The notes below the pieces were generated by a model. The model saw only the letters and a program-made list of their open reading frames with translations. It was not told where the DNA came from and ran no database searches. From an uncultured Verrucomicrobiales bacterium (GTDB lineage: Bacteria > Verrucomicrobiota > Verrucomicrobiia > Verrucomicrobiales > DEV007): a DNA stretch of 34,282 bases. This document shows positions 16,829 to 25,351 of the stretch, piece after piece. Where the stretch lies: contig CALLLI010000184.1 in NCBI GenBank assembly GCA_938082635.1, positions 1-34,282 on the forward strand, in the 5' to 3' direction. Within the stretch, counting starts at the first letter, position 1, and every line of letters starts with the position of its first letter. Position numbers and translations under genes: made by a program.

Positions 16829-17992
16829 ATGGACATTCGCCGAGACATCACCCTGAGTCACACGCACAACGTGCGCTTCACTCAAGATGCCTTTGCCTCG
16901 GGAAATGAGACGCTCGCTTCGGTGCTCACGTCGGAGAATGAAGGCACCGTGAGAGTGTTGATCTTCATTGATGACCAGTTAGACCTCGGCACCCGCACTG
17001 AGCCCTACTTCGAAGCTCAGCCTTCCCTCGAACTCGTCGCCGCTCCCATCGCCCTCCCCGGCGGCGAAGCAGCCAAGAACGACTGGTCCCATGTGGAAAC
17101 CATCTGGCAGGCGGTCCATGACCACCAACTCTGCCGTCACTCTTACATCATCGCCATTGGCGGTGGCGCCATCCTTGATCTCGTCGGCTTCGCAGCCGCC
17201 ACCGCGCATCGCGGCATCCGCCACGTCCGCATGCCCACCACCACCTTGAGCCAAGGCGATGGCGGCGTCGGCGTGAAGAACGGCGTCAACTTCTTCGGCA
17301 AGAAGAACTGGGTCGGCACCTTCGCCATTCCTCATGCCGTGGTCAATGACACCGACTTCCTCAAGACCCTACCAGAACGCGAGAAACGCGCTGGCCTCAT
17401 CGAAGCCGTCAAAGTCGCCCTCATCCGCGACCGCACCTTCTACGAGCGTATCGAAGAACTCGCCCCAGCGTTAGGCCAACTCGAACACGAAGCCCTCGTC
17501 GAAGTCGTCGAACAAAGCGCCGCCCACCACGTCGACCACATCGCCAGCGGCGGCGACCCTTTCGAATACGGCTCCGCCCGCCCCCTAGACTTCGGTCACT
17601 GGGCTGCCCACAAGTTAGAACAACTGTCCAATTTCAAGATCACCCACGGCGAAGCCGTCGCCATCGGCATGGCCATCGATCTCCGCTACTCCGTAGAAAT
17701 CGGACTCCTCGAAGAAGCCACGGCCGAACGCATCCTCTCATTGATCGCCACACTCGGCTTCGCCACCCACGCGCCCGAGTTGGAGACCAAAGACGCCCAA
17801 GGCCGCCTAGAAGTCCTGAAAGGCCTCGAAGAATTCCGCGAACACCTTGGCGGCGAACTGACGATCACCTTAGTGCCAAAGCTAGGCGAGAAAGTCGAAG
17901 TCCACGAGATGGATAAAGCGGCTGTTCTCAAAGCACTCGATTCACTTAAGGACAGAGCTTCAGGCCACGAAGCGTTGAATGAACGGTTTTGA
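16829..17992 (+). CDS. Dehydroquinate-synthase-like sugar phosphate cyclase (EboD-like)
   Basis: This 387-residue protein belongs to the 3-dehydroquinate synthase / sugar phosphate cyclase superfamily. NAD-binding glycines GGGAILDLVGFAAA are at 111-124. Metal ligands fit E192, H257 and H273; K195 (EAVKVALI) and H261 (GHWAAH) are at the expected catalytic positions. The segment GVGVKNGVNFFGKKNWVGTF is longer than in ordinary AroB and recalls the EboD group of cyclases. That assignment rests on motif memory and was not searched. No other ebo gene is present, and no shikimate-pathway gene is adjacent. It could make a cyclitol for a secondary product, or be a divergent AroB. It follows the HAD gene by 9 bases, suggesting co-translation. 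Its last codons form one arm of an inverted repeat. Confidence 0.85.
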   Translation: MDIRRDITLSHTHNVRFTQDAFASGNETLASVLTSENEGTVRVLIFIDDQLDLGTRTEPYFEAQPSLELVAAPIALPGGEAAKNDWSHVETIWQAVHDHQLCRHSYIIAIGGGAILDLVGFAAATAHRGIRHVRMPTTTLSQGDGGVGVKNGVNFFGKKNWVGTFAIPHAVVNDTDFLKTLPEREKRAGLIEAVKVALIRDRTFYERIEELAPALGQLEHEALVEVVEQSAAHHVDHIASGGDPFEYGSARPLDFGHWAAHKLEQLSNFKITHGEAVAIGMAIDLRYSVEIGLLEEATAERILSLIATLGFATHAPELETKDAQGRLEVLKGLEEFREHLGGELTITLVPKLGEKVEVHEMDKAAVLKALDSLKDRASGHEALNERF

Positions 17993-18027
17993 TAGTCGTG
18001 CAGGCTTCTCCTCCTAGAAAACCGTTC
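17981..18027. terminator. Inverted repeat between convergent genes, possible terminator
   Basis: GAACGGTTTT (17981-17990) and its exact complement AAAACCGTTC (18018-18027) flank a 27-base loop. The first arm includes the last codons and the first base of the cyclase stop. It lies between the plus-strand cyclase and the minus-strand CcbP gene. The long loop and short T runs make the terminator role uncertain. Confidence 0.4.
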
Positions 18028-18041
18028 TGAACTCGACAGTT

Positions 18042-18416
18042 TTAGAACTGATATCCACGAGCTACCCAATAGTGCCAAGCGAAGATAGCATTTCGAGTGT
18101 TCTCATCATCGATGTCATCCACTGGCGTCAACTGCTCTAACGGAACATCGAGTTCCCTAGAATTGTAGGAAACCGTCGCGCGCATACGGTTATCGCAATC
18201 TTCTTGCGGAGCCATTCCACACACGTTGATCGTCGTCCCTACTTCGAGAGGTGATGTTCGCTCGCGCTTGGTGACCTTGGCAAGAAACGGGAATTCAATC
18301 TGGTCTTCGAGGTAGCAGTGCCACCCCGAAGCCCGTTCATACTCATCGTAAGCATCTACGACAATCTCGTCGTGGATTCTTGCTTCGATCTCTTCGTCTT
18401 TGGGTTCTTTAGGCAT
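18042..18416 (-). CDS. CcbP-type calcium-binding protein
   Basis: This 124-residue acidic soluble protein matches what I recall of the CcbP calcium-binding family, first described in the cyanobacterium Anabaena: EEIEARIHDEIVVDAYDEYERASGWHCYLED, then FPFLAKV, and a C-terminal IFAWHYWVARGYQF. CcbP binds calcium through acidic surface residues and buffers free calcium in the cytoplasm. In this window it lies at the far end of an accessory segment, 136 bases from a truncated Fic gene. There is no signal peptide, so it is cytoplasmic. The start is the first ATG, with no strong ribosome-binding site in front of it. A search against the CcbP profile would settle the call. Confidence 0.7.
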   Translation of the reverse strand: MPKEPKDEEIEARIHDEIVVDAYDEYERASGWHCYLEDQIEFPFLAKVTKRERTSPLEVGTTINVCGMAPQEDCDNRMRATVSYNSRELDVPLEQLTPVDDIDDENTRNAIFAWHYWVARGYQF

Positions 18417-18552
18417 CGTTACTCAATATAGACTACGCTCATGATCATTGCCGAGGTGATTGATCACGTTGACAGAAATTCGAGCGGTGCCGGATTTCTC
18501 GGCGATCAGGACTGCCGTAATTGGTATCGAACAGCGGGCTTGAAAAGGTCCT

Positions 18553-18807
18553 TTAAACGGGATCCTCCTGGAATAGCTCGTCGTGGGTGCGGATCATGTT
18601 CTCGATCTCGGAGCTGTCCGTCGCTTCCTGGAGCGCGAGCGTGTTGATAAGAATAGCCTGATTCGGAATGCTGGCAGCCTTACCTTTCAGTTCCGCAAGC
18701 TGACGGGGCGCGGCGTTCAGCTTCTTGAGAATGGACACCGCCTCAAAGCGGGTGAAATCGAGCTGTTGGACCGGGCGCTTGTCTAGATTTGACCAGTTTC
18801 TAGACAT
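18553..18807 (-). pseudogene. N-terminal fragment of a Fic family protein
   Basis: The 84 residues beginning at the ATG at 18807 (MSRNWSNLDKRPVQQLDF) match the Fic N-terminal region. ILINTLALQEATDSSEIENMIRTHDEL corresponds to the segment just before the catalytic Fic core, where family members read close to a reA-SSrIEgi pattern. The frame ends nine residues later, at 18553. The HPFxDGNGR active-site motif of AMP-transferring Fic enzymes is absent here and in the 136 bases that follow on this strand. So it is a remnant without catalysis, left after deletion or recombination. An upstream in-frame ATG at 18888 would add 27 residues of no family character. The remnant is next to a RhuM-family gene and an MmeI-like enzyme gene, a common type of defence or mobile neighbourhood. 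Confidence 0.65.
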
Positions 18808-18968
18808 GAACAGGCCCACATGCAAAGAAAGTGATGAGGCAGTTGGGATTCCAGCCCAATTCGCTAGACAGTGTGTAGCGAATTTCAAATCAACAGATCG
18901 TGATCGATCCGGCTACAATGAACAAAAGGGTAGCCAGGATCCGTGAAGATTCTCAGGTCCAGCTTATT

Positions 18969-18989
18969 AGGCTACGCACTGCGTAGCCT
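18969..18989. repeat. Perfect palindromic hairpin between Fic remnant and RhuM gene
   Basis: AGGCTACGCA and TGCGTAGCCT form a 10-bp perfect inverted repeat around a single C, followed by TTTCT on the plus strand. The stretch 18808-19114 (307 bases) around it holds no gene that I can see. It could end transcription on the plus strand or be a fragment of a palindromic repeat. Confidence 0.6.
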
Positions 18990-19114
18990 TTCTGCCGTTC
19001 TCGTTATGTGAGATAAAACTTACCTGAATCACGGAGTTCACCCGTTCTTGCGGCGTCATTCCGGGCCGCAAAAACGATGCTGGGTCGGTGCTCACGGGCG
19101 GCGTTTCCCCGTCC

Positions 19115-20116
19115 TCATTTCTTCCGGCGTTTCAGTTTCTGCTCCAAGTCTTTGAGGTCAATGGCATCCTCTTGATCGGCTTCCAGTGCTTCCCGTTCTT
19201 TGCGCTGCTGATCGAATTCAAGATACAATTCTGAGGTCTTCTCTTCCATCTCTTGGTGACTGATCGAGCCGGCGTGCTTGAGCAAGGGAAAGCCGTTCGA
19301 CGTGATGATCTGATCCACGTTTTCCTTCCAATAACGCATGCGCGTTTCCTGGCGGTTCTTGGCTCGAAGTTCGGCGGTCTCGAGGAAGATGACGACGAGG
19401 CGATTGAGGGTATCGATCTCGTCTTCTGTTAGGTAATTTTTGGCGATGAGAATGTCTTGCTTCCGCACGCGCTCACCTTTCCAGGTCAGCAGGCCGAAGT
19501 GGGGAGCCTCTGGGTTGGCACGTGCCGTGACGACTTCGGCCGCCGTCTTCTCAGCGGTCGCATAGAGCAGCTGGTTCTGCACGATGGCGAAGAACTGATG
19601 GGTGGCTTGATCCGTCTTGTCGTAGTCTGAACAGAGGGCAAAGAGGTCGCGGACCTTTTGATAGAAGCGCTTCTCCGAGGCACGGATATCGCGGATGCGC
19701 GCCAGCATCTCATCGAAGTGATCGGGGCGTCCGTCGGGATTCTTGAGGCGCTCATCATCCATGGCGAAGCCCTTGATCAGGTACTCCTTGAGAACAGTGG
19801 AGGCCCAGCGACGGAACTCAACGCCACGGGGCGAGCGTACGCGGTAGCCAACGGCCAGGATAGCGTCGAGGTTGTAGAGGGTGAGAGCGCGACGAACTTC
19901 ACGATTGCCTTCCGTTTGAACTACCGAGGATTCCTCGGTAGTTGCCTCCCGCGCGAGTTCCTGATCCGCGTAAATATTCTTCAGGTGGAGGCCGATGTTG
20001 TCTTGGCTGACGTTGAAGAGCTCCGCCATCTCTCGCTGCGATAGCCAGACGGTCTCGTCCTTTGCGCGGAGCTGGATCTCGCTTCTACCGTCTTTGGTGG
20101 TGTAAAGAATGAGCAT
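19115..20116 (-). CDS. RhuM family protein
   Basis: This 333-residue cytoplasmic protein matches the RhuM family (named from a Salmonella pathogenicity-island gene). Residues 24-49 (WLSQREMAELFNVSQDNIGLHLKNIY) look like a helix-turn-helix that binds DNA. It is followed by TEGNREVRRALTLYNLDAILAVGYRVRSPRGVEFRRWA, the most conserved stretch of the family. The C-terminal half is predicted helical, with KNYLTEDEIDTLNRLVVIFLETAELRAKNR and a charged lysine-rich tail (EQKLKRRKK). RhuM genes often sit beside restriction-modification or toxin genes on accessory elements, as here; their biochemical job is not established. It lies 94 bases downstream of the end of the MmeI-like enzyme gene, and a palindromic repeat lies between the two. 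Confidence 0.85.
   Translation of the reverse strand: MLILYTTKDGRSEIQLRAKDETVWLSQREMAELFNVSQDNIGLHLKNIYADQELAREATTEESSVVQTEGNREVRRALTLYNLDAILAVGYRVRSPRGVEFRRWASTVLKEYLIKGFAMDDERLKNPDGRPDHFDEMLARIRDIRASEKRFYQKVRDLFALCSDYDKTDQATHQFFAIVQNQLLYATAEKTAAEVVTARANPEAPHFGLLTWKGERVRKQDILIAKNYLTEDEIDTLNRLVVIFLETAELRAKNRQETRMRYWKENVDQIITSNGFPLLKHAGSISHQEMEEKTSELYLEFDQQRKEREALEADQEDAIDLKDLEQKLKRRKK
19920..19942. repeat. Perfect 11-bp palindrome inside the RhuM gene
   Basis: ACTACCGAGGA and TCCTCGGTAGT flank a single T. On the coding strand the palindrome spells residues T59-V66 (TTEESSVV), whose codons are mirror images of each other. This may be codon-choice coincidence, but it makes a strong hairpin in the mRNA or a cruciform in the DNA. 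Confidence 0.85.
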
Positions 20117-20144
20117 GGGGAGACGAGATGGGATGGGTTCTCAG

Positions 20145-20193
20145 GGTAGCGGGGCCTTCTAGGCTCCGACTCGGGCTGGAAGCCCGAGCTACC
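20145..20193. repeat. Palindromic repeat able to fold as a three-way junction
   Basis: An outer stem GGTAG (20145-20149) with CTACC (20189-20193) encloses two hairpins. One is GGGGCC (20151-20156) with GGCTCC (20162-20167), one wobble pair. The other is a perfect CTCGGGCT (20170-20177) with AGCCCGAG (20181-20188). Such multi-arm elements recall repetitive extragenic palindromes, and I recall similar CTCGGGCT hairpins in Verrucomicrobiota intergenic DNA (not searched). It fills most of the 94-base gap between the RhuM gene and the MmeI-like gene. Confidence 0.65.
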
Positions 20194-20210
20194 TTAGGGT
20201 CATGGATAGT

Positions 20211-21467
20211 CTAACTGGCAGCGGCTTCTTGAAGCACGTCGAGTTGGCCGAGGGAGGCGAGGGTGTCGAGGAGGTCTTGGAGATCGGCGCGGCGTTTGGG
20301 GGTGTTGTTGCCTTTGAGGGCGGCTGAGAGGTGGTCGGGATCTGGGGGGAGGGTTTGCAGGAGGGTTTTCAAGATGGCGACGCGTTCGACGGTGGTCTTG
20401 GGCCAGGCGAGTTTGTCGGCGATGACGGGAGCGGCTTTCTTCTCTTTGGGAAGTGATAGTTTGTCCTGCTCGGCTTGCGCGACCTTCTTGCCATGATCGG
20501 GGTCCTGGAATTCAGGGCGCAGGTAGCGGATGTGACCGCGCGCTTCTTCGGCGGCGCGTTCGTGATTGAGATCGACCAAGCGTTGGAGGATGGCTTGCTC
20601 CAGGTCTTCATCGCCTTTGGCTAAGCGGTCTGCGAGAGGTGCCTCGGTTAGGATAGCCTGCCAGCCGTAGGCTTCGACGACGGCCGTGTCGAGGTCGTCG
20701 TGGATCTGTTTGAGCAAGGTGACAAGGCCGTGATCGTGGATGACTTTGTCTTTGTCAGTGAGAGGCTCTTCCTTGCGGAGTTTCTCCAGGGCGTTGTACA
20801 TCCCAGTTAGAGTGAGGTCAACGTGCTCGGCCTGGCGGGCTTTGCGGTGAGCGTCGAGGCGTTTGCCAAGATCGCAGATTCTGGTTTTGAGTTCGCCCTC
20901 GGTGAGATCGGGGAAGGGGAAGGTTTCGAAGCAATCAATCGAGTACCGAGGGTCGTTGCCCACTCCGAGACGGCCTCCGAGGAACAATGACCAAACGATG
21001 TGAACCGATGAATTTAGGAGCCCTATAAATTTATCGGAATCGACAGCGATATGGATGACCTCACTTTCTCCAACGGTGCTCGATGGAACTGAAATGAAGT
21101 AGCGGTGACGAGCTGTGCGAGGGGAGACTAAATGTACATCAATACTTGCAATCGCTGGCCTGTAGCTGCTGCGAGGTTCAGCGAAGATCCACCACTTTTC
21201 CCTATAACTCTGCCTGTTGTTGAGTTCTCGTTCAGGTCTCACATTGACGCTCAAATGATGGAGGCAATGCGGTGATTCATTTGAAGCCTGATCCTCGTTT
21301 AGACCGTAAAGGTCAATAACATATCGCTCTGACGACTTCTGAGCTAGGTCGCGACCAGTTAGGAATTTCCGAATACGATTACCTTCTCCTTTCTTGCGAA
21401 ACTCTTCTGCTTGAGGTGGTGAAAGTATAAATCCCTTACCTACCAATGTTACACCTCGATTCGACAA
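20211..21467 (-). pseudogene. C-terminal half of a split MmeI-like restriction-modification enzyme (target recognition and C-terminal domains)
   Basis: This 418-residue frame continues the gene upstream in another frame. Its readable sequence extends 5' of the TTG at 21467 into VRKLQANELLSNRGV, just where the first frame stops, so it is the second half of one gene. GKGFILSPPQAEEF and IRKFLTGRDLAQKSSERYVIDLYGL belong to the target-recognition region. SSYRPAIASIDVHLVSPRTARHRYF, then NDPRYSIDCFETFPFPDLTE, match the C-terminal part of large MmeI-like enzymes. The last 200 residues are helical and charged. GC near 42-52% at 20940-21500 contrasts with about 65% further downstream. Whether this half is made as a separate protein from the TTG start is unknown; no good ribosome-binding site is visible. 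Confidence 0.75.
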
Positions 21468-21489
21468 GAGTTCGTTGGCTTGAAGCTTT

Positions 21490-23898
21490 CTAACGAATTG
21501 ACGACTGACTCCAACGCGGAGGCTCGGAGAAATAGTTCTCCATTTCGCTCTTTAGTGAAACGCTATGCTCCCCATCTTCCACCTCGATTTCGGAATACAC
21601 TTTTGCAAGTCGCCCAGGCAATCTCCCAAGTTGTGGAACTGTCATCGAGATTCTCACCGATGCACCATCAGCAGAGTCGATCCAGGGATGGTCAGGTATC
21701 GCAAACCTAATGAAGAGCGGATGCTTATCACTATTCAAGAAAGGCTCGATGCAGCGGCGATTGAAACTCTGCTGGATTGAGTTTGTGGTGATCAAGCCGA
21801 ATTGGTGGGCCTTCTTGTCGCGGACGAGTTCAGCGGCGTGGTGCCACCAGAACATGACAAAGTCCCAGGCGTTGGGCTTGTGTGTCTTGAACGCTTTGCG
21901 GAGAGCTTCGGTGTAGCCATCGCCGAGGCCGTCGCGCATGCGCTTGTTGCCGAGGAAGGGCGGATTTCCAACGATATAGTCTGCCTCTGGCCAGGTGGTG
22001 CGCCGTGGGTTGAGGTATTCGAAGAGTGGTTTCCTGCCGGTGTCATCGGGGACTTCTTCGCCGGTGACGGGGTGAAGTTTGGTGGTGTGGCCGTCCCAAA
22101 TGGTCTTGATAGAACCGTCGCCGTTCTTGAGGGGAACTTTCTCGTCGTAATCGAGGACGGCGTCGCGGCATTCGATGGTGGATTGTTTCGGGAGGAGGGG
22201 GCGGTCGTTGGTGTCGGCTTTGCCGGTGGCCTTCTTGTGCCATTGGAAGTAACCGATCCATAGGACAAGTTGGGCGATGGCGGTGGCGCGCTCGTTGATC
22301 TCGAGGCCGAGGAACTGGTCCGGGCGGACCTTGAACTTGTCCATCTCGGCGGTGAGGGTTTCGTTAGGTGCGATCTCAGCGAGGAGATCGAGGACTTCGG
22401 CTTCGAGTTCCTTCATGCGCGCCATGGCGACGTAGAGGAAATTGCCAGAGCCACAGGCGGGATCGAGCACGCGCGTGTGGCAGAGTTTCTGATGGAAGTC
22501 TGTCAGGGGCTTGATCGCGGCGAGGCGTTCGGCGCGGGCTTTCTTGTCGGCTGTGGCGATCTTCTTGGAGAGGGCGTCGGCCTGTTTCTTGCCGGTGGCG
22601 ATGGCTGCGGAGGACGCGGCGCGATGCTCGGTGGCTTCATTCTCGGCTTCGATGGCTTCGGCGTGGTGCAGGGCGGCGGCGGTCTTGGCGGCGTCCCATT
22701 GCTCACGCAGGGGCTGAAGTAGGGTGGGCTCGACGAGACGCTCCACGTAGGAGCGCGGCGTGTAGTGCGCACCGAGCTTGTGGCGGTCGCGGGGATCGAG
22801 GGCGCGCTCTAGCAGGGTGCCAAAGATGGCGGGTTCGACTTCGGACCAATCTTTGGTCGCGGCTTCGAGGAGAAGGGTGATTTGCTCGCTTTCGAGCGGC
22901 AGGGAGCTGGGATTCTCAAAGAGGCCGCCATTGAAGTGGGGAATCTTGACGATGGCTTCGCCTTGAATGGCGGTGGAGAAATCCGTGCCGGTGGCCATTT
23001 CTTTCCACAAGGTGGTGATGAATTGGGAGAAGGCGCGAGGAGTGTCCTTGAGGCGGCTGAGGAGATTCTCGAAGGACTTCTCTGGCAGAAGGCCAATGTC
23101 TTCGGCAAAGAGGGTGAAGAGGCAGCGCTGAAGGAAGAGGGCGATGACCTCGGGATGGTGTTTCTGCTTTTCCAGCGAGGTGGCGAGACTAGCAAGGGCA
23201 ATCGAAACCTCGCGTGTGACTTTGGCCGCGTGTTTCGAGGGGTCGAGCGATTGGGGCGCGGTGAAGACGGTGCGGAGGAGCTGGCAAGTCTGCTCATCCG
23301 CGAGGTCCTCGAGGAAGATGCGGTGCTGGCCTGCGACGGGGAACGGCGTGTATGTGCCGCGTGTGCCCGAGAAGTCGGCGTAGAGTTCGAAGACGTAGCC
23401 GACATCGCAGACGATGAGGAAGGGCGGGACAGGTTCTTCACTAGGAAGGTCACGAATGTAACGCCGGGCTTGTTCGTAGGCGCGTTCGAGCGCTTTGTCC
23501 CAAGCCTTGGTATCGCGAGTTCCGTGGCCTTTGGTGGTCTTGGTAGGAGGAGCACCAGTGGGGACGTGCTTGTCGCGGGCTGGGTTGACGCCTTGCTTGG
23601 TCTCTAGAACGAAGTGGCCAGCTTTGTAGAGGTCGAGAAAGACCGTGGTCTGCGAGCCGTCTTGTTTGATGCGGGGGATTTCTCGTTCGAAGACATAGTC
23701 GTTCTGAGCGGTCTCGGCCTGAGGAGCATCGGGCCGGGGGACGCCGAGAAGGTCACAAAGTTCGGTGAGGAAGAGTTGTCCCGAACCGCGTTCGTGACCG
23801 CCGGAGGCTTTCCATTTGTTGATGAATTCGGATGAAGAGGCCAAGATGGGATCAGTGATATCAGAAATCTGAGATTGGGCAATGAAGGCGTGTGCCAT
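21490..23898 (-). pseudogene. N-terminal half of a split MmeI-like restriction-modification enzyme (nuclease and adenine methyltransferase)
   Basis: These 802 residues hold the first domains of a type IIG/MmeI-like enzyme, which cuts and methylates DNA with one chain. The N-terminal PD-(D/E)xK nuclease shows D89, E99 and K101 in FLDLYKAGHFVLETKQG. A helical spacer follows at about 200-400 ([14 protein letters not shown] ends it). The N6-adenine methyltransferase has DPACGSGNF at 479-487 (SAM binding) and NPPF at 645-648 (catalytic). The frame then runs to a stop at 21490; a one-base shift just before it restores reading into the next frame. The start is 34 bases after the DUF1501 gene on the same strand. 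If the break is real, cutting and methylation both lose target recognition; if it is a sequencing error, the two halves make one enzyme of about 1,225 residues. Confidence 0.85.
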
Positions 23899-23932
23899 TT
23901 ATAAACCAGATTTACAGCCAACTGGCTAGCCA

Positions 23933-25351
23933 CTACGCGAGTATGTCCTGGATCACGTGTCCATGCACGTCGGTGAGCCGGCGTTCGATCCCATTGTGAT
24001 ACACGCTGAGGGCTTCGTGATCGAGGCCGAGCAAGTGTAGAATGGTGGCGTGGAAATCGTGCACTGTGGTCACCTTCTCCACAGCGGCATAGCCAAACTC
24101 ATCAGTAGCCCCATAGCTGAAGGGTGCCTTCACCCCAGCGCCTGCAAGCCAGCAGGTGAATCCGTGAGGATTGTGATCGCGCCCGAGCGTGCCTGCCTGG
24201 AACATCGGCATGCGACCAAACTCTGTCGCAAAGACGACTAACGTCGTTTCTAAGAGCCCACGCTGTTTGAGATCTTGCAGCAGGCCGGCCACGGGTTGAT
24301 CGAGGATATCGCCGTGGCGATCATACTGTTCCTTGAGTCGGCTGTGCCCGTCCCAGTTGAGATTGCCACCGGACGCGTAGGCGCCATTGAAGAGTTGGAC
24401 AAAGCGCACGCCTTTCTCGACCAAGCGTCGGGCTAACAGGCAGTTCTCGGCGAAGGCGGCTTTGGTCTTGTTTGGACTATCAGCCCCATAAAGTTGACGC
24501 GTGGCCGCTGATTCACTGGCGACATCAGCCACCCCGGGGACGCTCAGTTGCATGCGCGCGGAGAGTTCGTAGCTGGCAATGCGCGCGGCGAGCCCTTGGT
24601 CTCCCGGAAACTTCTCGGCGTGCTTCTCGTTCAGATCTCGGAGCGCCCGCCGAGCGGCTACGTCCGTGGGCGACGTGAGATTAGACGGTCGATCCAAGTA
24701 GCGGATAGGCTTCGTCGTGCTGAACGGCGTGCCTTGAAACGCGGCGGGGAGGAAGCCGTTCGCCCAGTTGTTAGGCCCTGATTGGGGCATGCCACGTGGA
24801 TCCTCAATCGCGACAAACGCAGGCAAGTCCGCGTTCGCACTCCCCAAGGCATAATTGACCCATGCTCCCATGCTGGGAAAGCCATCGAAGGCGAAGCCCG
24901 TGTTCATGACGTTCTCAGCGGGGCCATGCGTGTTTGACTTGTTCGTCAAGGCATGGAGGAAACACAAGTCATCAGCCATGTCGCCAATCCGAGGCACCAA
25001 ATCAGAGACCATCTTGCCACTTTGACCTCGCGGTCGAAACTTCCAAAGCGATTGCACAAGATTTCCGTTAGGACCTTGAAACGAAACAAGATTCTCTTGG
25101 CCAGGAAGTGGCTGGCCATGATGGCGAATCAGCGCCGGCTTGTAGTCGAAGGTGTCGACATGGCTCAGCGCACCCGAGCAGAAGACGACGATCACATTCT
25201 TGGCCTTGGCAGCTTGATGTGATGGCCGTGCCCGATAGGGATCCTCTTCTGCCAGGAGCGAAGCCAAGGCCATGCCGCCAAGACCACCGGCCGAACGCGA
25301 CAGAAAGTGACGACGATTGGTGAGAAGATCGAGACCGGTTCGAGAGATCAT
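23933..25351 (-). CDS. DUF1501 family protein with Tat-type signal (cassette 2)
   Basis: This 472-residue DUF1501 protein begins [20 protein letters not shown], with the twin arginines at 13-14, followed by an alanine/glycine/leucine-rich segment, so Tat export is likely. Landmarks: [15 protein letters not shown] at 58-72, FATEFGRMP, and GRDHNPHGF from 390. The H at the fifth position of GRDHH in the other two copies is N here, and SHVD replaces SQLD. It is thus the most divergent of the three DUF1501 copies in the window. Its ATG overlaps the stop of the upstream DUF1549 gene by 4 bases (ATGA), which points to coupled translation. The MmeI-like enzyme gene follows 34 bases downstream. The substrate is unknown. 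Confidence 0.88.
   Translation of the reverse strand: MISRTGLDLLTNRRHFLSRSAGGLGGMALASLLAEEDPYRARPSHQAAKAKNVIVVFCSGALSHVDTFDYKPALIRHHGQPLPGQENLVSFQGPNGNLVQSLWKFRPRGQSGKMVSDLVPRIGDMADDLCFLHALTNKSNTHGPAENVMNTGFAFDGFPSMGAWVNYALGSANADLPAFVAIEDPRGMPQSGPNNWANGFLPAAFQGTPFSTTKPIRYLDRPSNLTSPTDVAARRALRDLNEKHAEKFPGDQGLAARIASYELSARMQLSVPGVADVASESAATRQLYGADSPNKTKAAFAENCLLARRLVEKGVRFVQLFNGAYASGGNLNWDGHSRLKEQYDRHGDILDQPVAGLLQDLKQRGLLETTLVVFATEFGRMPMFQAGTLGRDHNPHGFTCWLAGAGVKAPFSYGATDEFGYAAVEKVTTVHDFHATILHLLGLDHEALSVYHNGIERRLTDVHGHVIQDILA

Noticed and set aside
16829-17992. Calling the cyclase aroB or eboD outright
   Set aside because: Its motifs fit the superfamily but differ from ordinary AroB, and no other ebo gene is present, so I leave the gene symbol empty.
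18417-18552. Possible Fic C-terminal remnant after the truncated N-terminal part
   Set aside because: All three minus-strand frames were read. None shows the Fic active-site motif or a recognisable winged-helix tail.
22882-23607. Long plus-strand open frame (241 codons) inside the MmeI-like gene
   Set aside because: It is antisense to a gene with clear nuclease and methyltransferase motifs. Its residues are low-complexity G, E, A and R, as expected from a GC-rich shadow frame.
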